Below are positions 55,901 to 64,000 of a stretch of DNA of 64,000 nucleotides, one piece after another. The stretch is from Strigamia acuminata. Lineage: Eukaryota > Arthropoda > Chilopoda > Geophilomorpha > Linotaeniidae. Below the pieces are notes generated by a model, which was not told the DNA's origin, made no database searches, and worked only from the letters and a program-made list of their open reading frames with translations. The translations under genes and the position numbers were made by a program. The stretch lies in NCBI GenBank assembly GCA_949358305.1, contig OX442314.1:10161060-10225059 (forward strand), in the 5' to 3' direction. The first letter of the stretch is position 1; each line of letters starts with the position of its first letter.

Positions 55901-57037
55901 AATCTGATTCGGTGCTCTTTGAAACTCGACAAAACATCTTTACGAAAATTTAATAAAAAAATATAAATAAAATAATAAAAATAATTTCCACATTATCCCC
56001 TTAAAACCTCGAGCTTTCAAAATAAGACGTTATTTTAAACTCCGGGAACATCTGATCAATATCGTGTTTATACAAAAATCCCTGATCCAACGGCAATCCA
56101 GACAACTATCAACAATAATAAACAAATTAATAAACAAACAAACAAACAAAAATAAATTAACCCACCACCACCGTCGTACACGGATCTCGACCGCTTAAAA
56201 ACTTTGCGATTTCTCTCTCGTCTTGGTCGCCACGCACGAAAAAATGCGGATAAAACGCTCCTGCCAGCAGAACCTCAAAAACCAAACACAAAAATCGTTT
56301 AAACACAAAAAAACAAACAACTTTTAAGCCACAAATTCCTTAATTTCCACCTTCAAAGTCAACATTTCCTCCGGAGTTTGCACTTCCCGTTCTTGCACCC
56401 CGCAGACGTTGAATCTCTGCAAACGTATACGCAATTCTTCGATCAACAAATCCACTTCTTTGAGTTTATTCAGCAAAACTGAGTGATAGGCCGCCCACTC
56501 CCTGTCCGTCTTAAGGCCAAGTGGGACGGTTTTTCGACCGTCTTTCTTCCTTCTCCACGCCTAAAACAAATTTACTCGCTTAATTTCCTCTGAAAATCGA
56601 AAAAACGCAATAAAATCGCACTTTATACGCGTTCAAAATGGCGAAGCAGTCACTATACGACTTATCAGACCACGAAACCTTATTCCTAAAAAAAAAAATA
56701 TTTAAAAAATTAAATTAAAATAAAATTTATTTAAAAAAAAATCAAACTAACGTCCAACATTCCAATTCCTTTCCGTAAACATTCGAAAAGATACTAGATA
56801 CCGACAGACCGGCACCTAAAAACCAAATAAACGTTTAAAAATCAAATTTACCCAATTTTCCTCCATTTTTTTACCGATGATTAAACACTCCTCGAGAAAC
56901 CCAAAGATAAATCCGAGTACAATCAACTTCCCCACTTGAACATCGACCGGAAGTTGCGACAAAACATTCCCCAAGAACGTCAAATCGCCGTCGAAAGGCG
57001 TGAATTTCCCGTCGCAAAGCGTGTCCAACGCCCCAAT
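52939..57037 (-). other. TDRD9: TDRD9 exons 12-31: HA2-like region, Tudor domain and terminal zinc finger
   Basis: Exon map: 56,875-57,037; 56,752-56,815; 56,622-56,685; 56,351-56,560; 56,166-56,273; 56,008-56,105; 55,854-55,937; 55,401-55,523; 55,261-55,345; 55,056-55,178; 54,870-54,992; 54,577-54,804; 54,389-54,520; 54,196-54,321; 54,054-54,124; 53,781-53,987; 53,579-53,717; 53,398-53,510; 53,140-53,337; 52,939-53,068. The Tudor fold spans 55,056-54,577. Exon 31 encodes ECLFCKVTICSF then IHLKLMQH, a C-x2-C...H-x5-H finger. Confidence 0.85.
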
Positions 57038-59897
57038 CTTAACCGGAAAAAAATAATTTAAATTAATTTCACCGATTAATCTGCATTTTAAAACGATTTC
57101 AACCTCTTTGAGTGTCAGCACACTGCGCTCAATATCGCCCGATTTAGGCGGATCGAGCGCAAACGCGAGCACCGCTTTCGGTTCCCCCAATTGCAGAATT
57201 TTCGTCTGCAAAATGATCGATTCCAGTGGACAACGCTTCATCTCCGGCGTTGCGTATTCGGGTAGAACAGCACGAAAGAAATTCTCGGGAACCATGCGAT
57301 AAACACGACCTTTGCCGATCCGACCGGTTCGACCTAAAAAAAAAAAAATTTAAATTTTTAAAAAATAATTAATTTTGTTTTAAAATAAATTTTAATCGAT
57401 GCCTTTTCTTTGCTTGCAATTCGCCTTCGAAGCCCATTCCATCTGCAAACTTGTGTAATTCGTCTGGCGGTCGCATATCAAACTTTTGGTCAAACAAAAA
57501 TCGATAACTGAAAAAATAATAAAAATAAAATAAATTATTTTGACAAATTTATCGATAAATACCGACCGTAAACGATATCGGTTACGGTGATTGAGCTTTC
57601 CGCGATATTTGTTGACAATATAATCTAAAAATTTAAAAATTTAAAAATTTAAAATGAAAAAAAAAATATTTTATTTCAAATATACTTTTCGCTGTCCCTC
57701 GGGAGGTTTATTAAAAACTCGGAGTCCGTTTTCGCCCACCGATCGATCGGTCAACGACGCGTGCAATTGGAGAATGCTCCATCCGCAATTCAATTCGTCC
57801 TTCTTCAAAACGGCATCCAATCGTCTTATTTCGTCGATTCCCGGTAGAAAAATCAACACGCCGCCACGATCGGGCGCGAATTTCCTCCCGGAACCATAAA
57901 CACTAAGAAAAAATAAAATAAAATAAAAATAAATTTTTTTTCTTTAAATAAAATTGACGAAATTTTACTTTTGTTCTTCGCATTCCATCGAGTCGAAGTT
58001 TTTGACTAACGAACTGACTATACTTAGAGCCTTGTCGTCGATTCTCGGACATTTATCGTCAATAACGGGCAACTAAAATTGGGAAATGTGAAATTTAAAT
58101 GTTTATTTGTTGGTTATTTGTTACCTCGCCCAACGGGGCCAAATCGGTTAGCCAATATTCGGATATGGAGTATTTTGTTTGGTGTAGATTGATGCAAATC
58201 GGTTGCTCCAGACGGCCGTGGTAGGGCATTGAGAAGTAACGGCCGAATTCGGTGACGTCGAATGAGGCGGACATCAAAATCACCTGGGAAGCGGGGAAAT
58301 GGAATGAAATGTTTTCGGTTTGTGGGTGAAAAGTTTGCGGTTTAAATTGCGGGAAATTACTCGAACTTGGCGGGAACATGTTCGTAAAAATTTCCTCACG
58401 ACCAAAAGTACAAAATCCATATTTTGATCTCGCTCGTGAACCTAAAAAAATAAAAATATATAAAAATTGGATTTTTCGATATACAAAAAAAATATTTTTT
58501 CGTCTAAATAAAAAAATTTTCGTCTAAATAAAAAAAATTTCGTCTAAAAAAATCAAAAAAATCAATTTTACCACAGAAAAAAATCAATTTTCAACAATAA
58601 AATTAATTTTTCGACAATAAAATCAATTTTTCGTCAATAAAATCAACTTTTCGAGAATAAAATCAATTTTTCGACAATAAAAACATTTTTTCGTCTAAAA
58701 AATAAATTTTTCGTTTAAAAAATAAATTTTTCGTCTAAAAAATAAATTTTTCGTCTAAAAAATAAATTTTTCTTCTAAAAAATAAATTTTTTGTCAAAAA
58801 AACCAATCTTTCAAAAAAAAATAATTTTTAAACAAAGTCAATTTTACGACAGAAAAAAAATCAACTTTCGACAATAAAATCAATTTTTCGATAATAAAAT
58901 CAATTTTTCGACAAACAACATCACCTCATCTAAAATAACATGACTGAAATCATCCATATTCTTTTTATTGACTAGATGCTTCAAAAACACACCAGTTGTC
59001 ATATACGTAACGCACGTGTATTTGGACACTTTACTTTTTTCCATTCCAATCTAAAAAACGAGAAAAAAAACAAAAAATAAACCAAAACAAAAAAAAAAAC
59101 AAAAAAAAACCCAACAATTTTCTACCTTATAACCAACCAAATCTCCAAGTTGCCAACTCCTTTCCTTACAAACCCTCATCGCAATACTGATCGCCGCAAT
59201 CCTCCTCGGTTGCGTCACAACTATATTACAAGGCTCATTCCTCTCCTGATGATAATCCAAAATAAACTGCGGCACTTGTGTCGTCTTCCCGGACCCCGTC
59301 GCACCTTCGATGATCATAACTTGTTGATTTTTAATCCCCTCGAGTATCTAAACACCAAAAAAACACACATCAAACCCCAAAAACACAAAAATACTCATTT
59401 TTCTCTTTTACTTCATCCTTGTGTCGCGTTGTCGGCAAATCGGGGTTATATCGGTGAGTAAAATCAATCTTCTTGTACACTTCTGAACAGTTAGTAAGAT
59501 TGAGATTGCTCACCCCCGCGCCGATACTTTCCATCTCCATTTCGCTCATTTGACTCAGTGTTTGTTGCGTTTGCGACGGAGATGTCGGGCCGGCTAATTC
59601 GTTCAACATTTCACGTTTATCTTGGTTTAAATACTCGTCGACGTAACTCATTTGTTCCTTCTCACTGAAAAATATTTAATTTGTAGATTAATTTGTGTTA
59701 AAACGCGTTTTATGTCATTACCTCAACGTGTAGGACTTGGGCGGCGCTTTAAGTGGCCGCTTTGTAGGGGATTTGACTCGTGCTCCTTTGACTTCGACGT
59801 GTGGCATGTCTCCGTCGAGTTTGAGACAATTTAATAGGTCGTCAGCGGTGATTTCTGTTGGGTTTCTAAGTTTGCGAGTGGGACGAGACGAAGCCAT
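52939..59897 (-). CDS. TDRD9: ATP-dependent RNA helicase TDRD9 (spindle-E orthologue), complete, 31 exons
   Basis: TDRD9/spindle-E is a germline DEAH-type helicase with a Tudor domain that works in piRNA-guided transposon silencing, in perinuclear nuage. I could splice 31 exons, all in phase, into about 1,439 residues, close to the usual length (about 1,380-1,430). In order: residues 158-165 GATGSGKT (motif I), TQPRRIAA (Ia), DEVH at about 258-261 (the DEAH-box position), SAS at about 291 (III), STNIAESS at about 449 (V), QRKGRTGR at about 498 (VI), a helicase-associated region containing LAGAFYPHFF, a Tudor domain at about 950-1,010 (YDYGFVENV), and a C-terminal C2H2-like finger. The start ATG (MASSRPTRKL) is the first in frame. 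The gene is compact: most introns are under 150 bp, unlike the neighbouring + strand gene. No frameshift is needed. One intron appears to be GC-AG. The neighbour at 60.3 kb is divergent. Orthology is strong, activity is inferred. Confidence 0.93.
55560..55845. repeat. 10-11-bp tandem repeat in a TDRD9 intron
   Basis: CAAATTTAAT (10 bp) and CATCAAAATTT (11 bp) repeats fill most of the intron between exons 18 and 19. AAATTT recurs once per helical turn. A spurious frame over it reads FHQNFIKISSN. Confidence 0.9.
57104..59897 (-). other. TDRD9: TDRD9 exons 1-11: helicase core
   Basis: Exon map: 59,722-59,897; 59,412-59,664; 59,126-59,347; 58,925-59,050; 58,361-58,441; 58,125-58,283; 57,969-58,072; 57,686-57,902; 57,567-57,624; about 57,404-57,507; 57,104-57,333. 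Exon 3 carries the Walker A motif, exon 4 ends inside DEVH, exon 6 begins VILMSAS, exon 8 has GVLIFLPGIDEIRR, exon 9 motif V, and motif VI is split between exons 10 and 11. The intron between exons 10 and 11 seems to start with GC. Confidence 0.88.
58455..58915. repeat. ~20-bp tandem repeat in a TDRD9 intron
   Basis: The intron between exons 4 and 5 consists largely of ATAAAATCAATTTTTCGACA and AAATAAATTTTTCGTCTAAA units. It is the longest intron of an otherwise compact gene, and the expansion explains its length. Confidence 0.88.
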
Positions 59898-60320
59898 TGT
59901 TTGAAAAAGCGAAGCGCTCGCGCAAATATTCTATAATAAATTTTGGCGCTTATTTCAAGAATTATTTTCAACGAATCTGTGTGTGAATAAATTTGTAGGG
60001 TTAATTAGGATTGAGGAAAATTATTTTTATGGTTGTGGTCGTGGCACCTGGTGGAAAACGAGTTGAAGTTGTCGACCAGAGTGAAACTTCAACAAAAATG
60101 AGGTTATTTATTTTCTCCACGAGGTGGGGACACTCTCTGGTTAACTAGCTGCAGGATAGTACTGGTGTTTTTTTGGTGAAATTATGATAAATGTGGATGA
60201 TAGAATTGTTTAATAACTTTTTGTAATTTTAGTATCGGTAGAAATAATTTGAATATTTTATTTGTAAAGATTGGACTTAGATATGCTTTTTTGAAGTTTT
60301 TGTATTTCGAGTATCGGTCT
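59898..60320. promoter_or_regulatory. divergent intergenic region between TDRD9 and the 60.3-kb gene
   Basis: About 420 bp separate the TDRD9 start codon from the presumed first exon of the + strand gene. It contains GAAGTTGTCGACCAGAG-type moderately GC-rich sequence near 60,065 and no clear TATA box. A shared bidirectional promoter is likely from position alone. Confidence 0.45.
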
Positions 60321-60609
60321 GCGACTAACTGTTTTGGCTTGTGGACGTTGATGGCGGACACACATTTGTGATTAGGATTATCAAGGGTGAGTTTTCGAGA
60401 TAAACGTGGAAATAACTACGAATAAAATTATGAATAATATTTACAAAACTGTAATGATAAATTTTAAATTTTATTTTGTGGTTTATTGGCAAGTGTGCGC
60501 CGAGAACAAACATTAATTCGTATTTTCGTTTTAAATTTCAGGCTAACCATGCTGAGAACACTCGCGAATTTCGTCTTAAAACCGTTTCTACAAACCAAAA
60601 TAAATTTCG
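60320..60609 (+). CDS. first exons of an unidentified + strand gene (partial)
   Basis: A 5' UTR exon ends TCAAGG before GTGAGT at 60,386. A second exon begins after TTTAAATTTCAG at 60,542, has ATG at 60,549, and ends TTTCG before GTAAGT at 60,609, in phase 1. The 20 codons read MLRTLANFVLKPFLQTKINF, with basic, hydrophobic and no acidic residues, which is the composition of a mitochondrial targeting peptide or the start of a membrane segment. A seven-codon upstream ORF (ATG at about 60,351) precedes it. I found no downstream exon before the window ends, so the product is unknown. Confidence 0.5.
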
Positions 60610-61984
60610 GTAAGTAACACGAAGATGTGTAAATAAAGTTATTGTTTGCAAAGTTTTGTGTATATGAAATAATTTCATTGATTTCAGTTGATTTTAGACC
60701 TGAAAATTGATGAAAATGCCTAAAAATGTTGAATTTCACTCAACTAAACTGCAAACAACAACTTTTTACACCTAAAAACCCAACAAGAAATCAATATATA
60801 ATATTTAAAAAAAAAAATACATATATCTATTATATATGAATAAAAAATATATAAAAACTTTTAAGTGATTACACTAAAAACCAAAAAACTCTTTTTATGC
60901 AAAATTTACTTCCATCATTGAATTTTCTCCGAAATAAAAAAGAAATAAATAAAAAATGAACAATATTTTTCCATAGAAATAAAAAAAAAATCAATGATTG
61001 AAATAAATATTTATCATAAAAACGAGTGAAATATTGTTTTCCACTTGTCCGCCATCTCATCAATTGCTAAGAATATTTCCAAAACCAAAAAAAAAAGACA
61101 CTAAATAAATATTAAATAAACATAATCTTAGAAAGAAGCGTGTCATTTGCAAGCGTGACATATGTCACCGCATGACAAGATGACTCCCTTTCTGCTAACC
61201 ACCTCGACAAAAAAGTGATAAAAATAAAAATAAAAATAAAAAAAACAGCGAGAAACTGTTGATTTAATATGCATTATGCATAATTAATCGCCACCACAAC
61301 ATCTTTGCATACCAGATGCTCTTTTCAATAATTTAGAAGCAAAAAGATCGGCGCAGAAAACCAATAGCAATTATTTAAAAGATAAAAAAAGAGAATTAAA
61401 AAGTTTTGAATCCAGAAGACGGTTGCATTAAGGCGGGTAATAAGTCATTTGTTTATCAGTTGTATCTGTGCTGCTGTATTTTTCAATATAAAAGCGTCAT
61501 TACGACGGTGGTCCATTCGTTCATTGTGTTTTTGATGGATGGCCAGTCAACTGTTGGACTAAACTTTGATAATGCGAGGTCTATTGATTGGTCATTGCAT
61601 GCTGTCCTTTTTTGCTCGAGGAAATGTGCACTTAATATTCTTTAAAATCCATCAAGGAAATTGTTATTTAAAGTATTGTTTTGGTGGCAAGGGGAAATGA
61701 TTTTTTTTTTTGTTGACGAGAGAGAAAAAAAAGATTTTTGGGTGTGTGATTACCGGTGAATGTTCTCATTGTATTCTTCGCAAAGCGGGTTTAGATTGAC
61801 CGAAACGAATAAATTCAATATCTGAATTAAACTAAATGACGGCCACTCCAGAAGAATGTTTAATGTATGTAATTGGTTAAGTGACACCGGTAAAAAATTA
61901 GTTTAAATAAGTTTAGTGTATTATTTTAATGACGCGCTGTGATTGGTTGAGATCTATTGATGTTGGTTCGTTTCCTCAAGACGA
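60610..61984. other. intron or intergenic sequence, no gene seen
   Basis: AT-rich with long A-runs (60,805-61,100; 61,215-61,250). The 79-codon frame at 61,406 has no motif or splice support. No repeat family member was recognised. Confidence 0.5.
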
Positions 61985-61986
61985 TA

Positions 61987-62978
61987 GGTGCGTTCAATTT
62001 GCGAAAGGAAAGAAAAATCTTTCCTTTTCTTACTTTGGCAAAGGAAGAAAAGGTACTTTAGAATGAATGCATTGTTGTTACTTTCCTTTGGTTTGCACAT
62101 GCTCAAATTCTAGTTTTAGCATGCTGTAATCTGATTTTTGTTGGATGTTGAACCGGATTAATTGCAAATTTCATCTATAAATTCATCGTTAATGTAAAAC
62201 AATCGAAATTATGTATTGGTATATTTTATTATGATGTAAGAATCAAATGTGTAATAATGACGTGCGCATTGTAAACAAACAGAACTCACAACGAACTCGA
62301 AATGTAAACATGTAGCAACGATCTTGCAAAGAAACGAACGAACGTAACTGTCAAAATCAGTGTTTATAAACACATTAATGTAATCAAAGTCGTAGTGCAA
62401 TTAAACGCAATAACTAATCGTGCAAAGGATTCGTTTTCTAATTAACTCCGGATTCGACAATTTTAATCTGGTTTTAATAAACACAAATTCAGTTTTTAGT
62501 AACTAATGAACGTTTTTTCGATAAAAACGAACGTTTTTTGATAAAAACGAACGTTTTTTGATAAAAACGAACGTTTTTTGATAAAAACGAACGTTTTTTG
62601 ATAAAAACGAACGTTTTTTGATAAAAACGAACGTTTTTTGATAAAAACGAACGTTTTTTGATAAAAACGAACGTTTTTTGATAAAAACGAACGTTTTTTG
62701 ATAAAAACGAACGTTTTTTTCAGTTAAAATGAATGTTTTACCATTATGTCAAGTGATAAACCTTTACTTGATTGTTGGTTCGGCTGACAAATGACTAATG
62801 CGCATGCGCCGATCGCAAAAGTAAAAGTGAAAGGAAGAAAAGTAACCCAAACGCTACCTTTGCCTAAAGTGACTTTGGCCACTTTCCTTTCGGAAATAAT
62901 GACGTTTTTGACGTCACTTCCGGTGGCGAAAGTAATGAAAGGAAAGATTCTTCTTTCCTTTCGCAAATTGAACGCACC
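61987..62978. mobile_element. ~990-bp non-autonomous element with GGTGCGTTCA ends
   Basis: GGTGCGTTCAATTTGCGAAA at the left is matched by the reverse complement TTTCGCAAATTGAACGCACC at the right. Pairing continues through the CTTTCCTTTC blocks. TA precedes the left end, but the right flank reads TG, so no clean duplication. The interior includes the 20-bp array at 62,507 and CGCATGCGC near 62,800. The 94- and 113-codon frames over the right end are not believable as genes. Confidence 0.75.
62507..62722. repeat. 20-bp tandem repeat, about 11 identical units
   Basis: ATAAAAACGAACGTTTTTTG repeated about eleven times almost without change, inside the mobile element. Each unit contains the near-palindrome AAAACGAACGTTTT, with one A5 and one T6 tract. 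Confidence 0.93.
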
Positions 62979-63333
62979 TGATGTTTTCAAGGTTTTATCT
63001 TCTTTTTTCTTACAAGGGGGGGGGGGGCATAGGCCCCCAAACCTAATCTTATTTGTTTTTAGCAACGTAGACTAAATCGAGTATTTTCATAAATGTATTT
63101 CAATGCATCTCTCAACCAATCACAGCGCATCATGAAAATAATACGTTCAGGTCGGACATGAACATATCGGGGTCGCATACTTGCTGGGACATTATGTACC
63201 GCGACAAGCCGTCCCAAAAAAATGGTTTGCATCTAAAAACCAGTAAGGTTCAGTGCTGGATTGGCCACATCACCACGTGGATTATTGTTAATAACCCTAG
63301 TCAAACCAAGCCAGAATAGAAGTCTGGATTATA

Positions 63334-63867
63334 CAGTGGTGGAAAAAAGTTTGAGACCACTACAGGTTTTTTAGTTGCAAGTCAAATTTTGATGCCAACT
63401 CTTGCAGTTGTTACACCAAATTCTGCGTTTGTTTCACTACATTCTGAAGCAATATACTACTCTTCTTCCATTTAGAGATGAAATTAATGTTCCAATGTTT
63501 GAATTTCACCAAATAATGCACCTACCCCATGCTAAGGACAACACCAAATAGTCTAAAATATTTAGTTAATTCAATGACAAATAGGTTCATTATAGTTATT
63601 AGAACGAATAGGAAGCATTCCAAACATTAGAAATGAAAATTGGTTATATTTTTGATGATTTAGAGCACATGGTCTCAAACTTTTTTCCAGCATAAATGAC
63701 ATTTTTTGAACAATTTTTTTTATTTCTTAAATTTGATTTGAGTTATTGTCTTATAATTTTAAACAATGCTTTATTGTCATGATATAAACCTGTAAATACA
63801 TTTTCAAGTCAAAATTTGACTTGCAACTAAGAAACCTGTAGTGGTCTCAAACTTTTTTCCACCACTG
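63334..63867. mobile_element. Tc1/mariner-type non-autonomous element, 534 bp, TA-flanked
   Basis: CAGTGGTGGAAAAAAGTTTG and AGACCACTACAGGTTT at the left are matched by the complement at the right, ending CCACCACTG, and TA flanks both ends. Inverted arms extend about 60 bp through TTGCAAGTCAAATTTTGA. CAGTGG ends with a TA duplication are typical of Tc1-like elements. The interior has no transposase frame. Confidence 0.85.
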
Positions 63868-64000
63868 TAGTTGCAGTTTCCCAAGTCGCGGTAGATAGTG
63901 TTGCGGTAGATGGTATGCCCCGACATACCACTTCGTTAAATATATATTTTTCTTTGGTTAGGGGTGCGATCACATATTTTAAAAGTTATGGGATGCCTGA

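Noticed and set aside
62724-63075. 94- and 113-codon frames at the right end of the 62-kb element
   Set aside because: They cover the inverted terminal repeat and a G-run and lack any transposase motif.
1-64000. CRISPR arrays, bacterial operons, phage or integron features
   Set aside because: Tandem repeats here have no spacers, and all supported genes have introns and polyadenylation signals.

Overview
This is a eukaryotic nuclear window from an AT-rich, intron-rich invertebrate. The evidence is spliced genes with GT-AG introns, a TDRD9/spindle-E orthologue, many short transposon derivatives, and minisatellites inside introns. The phylum cannot be fixed from the sequence alone. No prokaryotic gene organisation, CRISPR array or rRNA is visible.

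Layout. (1) 1-5,400 is accessory DNA: a dispersed repeat, fold-back and MITE-type elements, and a decayed Mutator-like element with a FLYWCH-type finger, transposase remnant and RING finger. (2) From 5,442 to 51,086 (+) I could assemble ten exons whose splice phases all agree into one 488-residue reading frame. The protein is basic and Ser/Pro-rich at the N-terminus, has a charged, probably helical C-terminus, and is one I do not recognise. Its introns are packed with mobile elements and tandem repeats. They include a Mutator-like transposase ORF (27,159-28,241 +) with a divergent RGG-rich ORF (25,829-26,534 -), and a tRNA-like sequence (33,576-33,651 -). The last exon of a Tyr-rich repeat protein also lies there (8,646-8,893 -). 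(3) From 59,897 down to 52,939 (-) there is a complete 31-exon TDRD9/spindle-E gene of about 1,439 residues: DEAH-type helicase core, Tudor domain and a C-terminal C2H2-like finger that only appears after one more splice. (4) Around 60.3-60.6 kb (+) the first two exons of another gene start divergently from TDRD9. (5) 61-64 kb holds further transposon derivatives.

The strongest unexplained signal is architectural. Many tandem repeats with unrelated sequences have unit lengths of about 10, 20-21 or 31 bp and carry A- or T-tracts about every 10-11 bp, which is the helical repeat of DNA. They would be predicted to be intrinsically curved. A second recurring theme is a set of elements with unrelated interiors that share the end signature GGTGCGTTCA next to a TA. 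Functionally, TDRD9 acts in piRNA-guided transposon silencing, so the window pairs a transposon-defence gene with a heavy load of small transposons. That juxtaposition is probably incidental.
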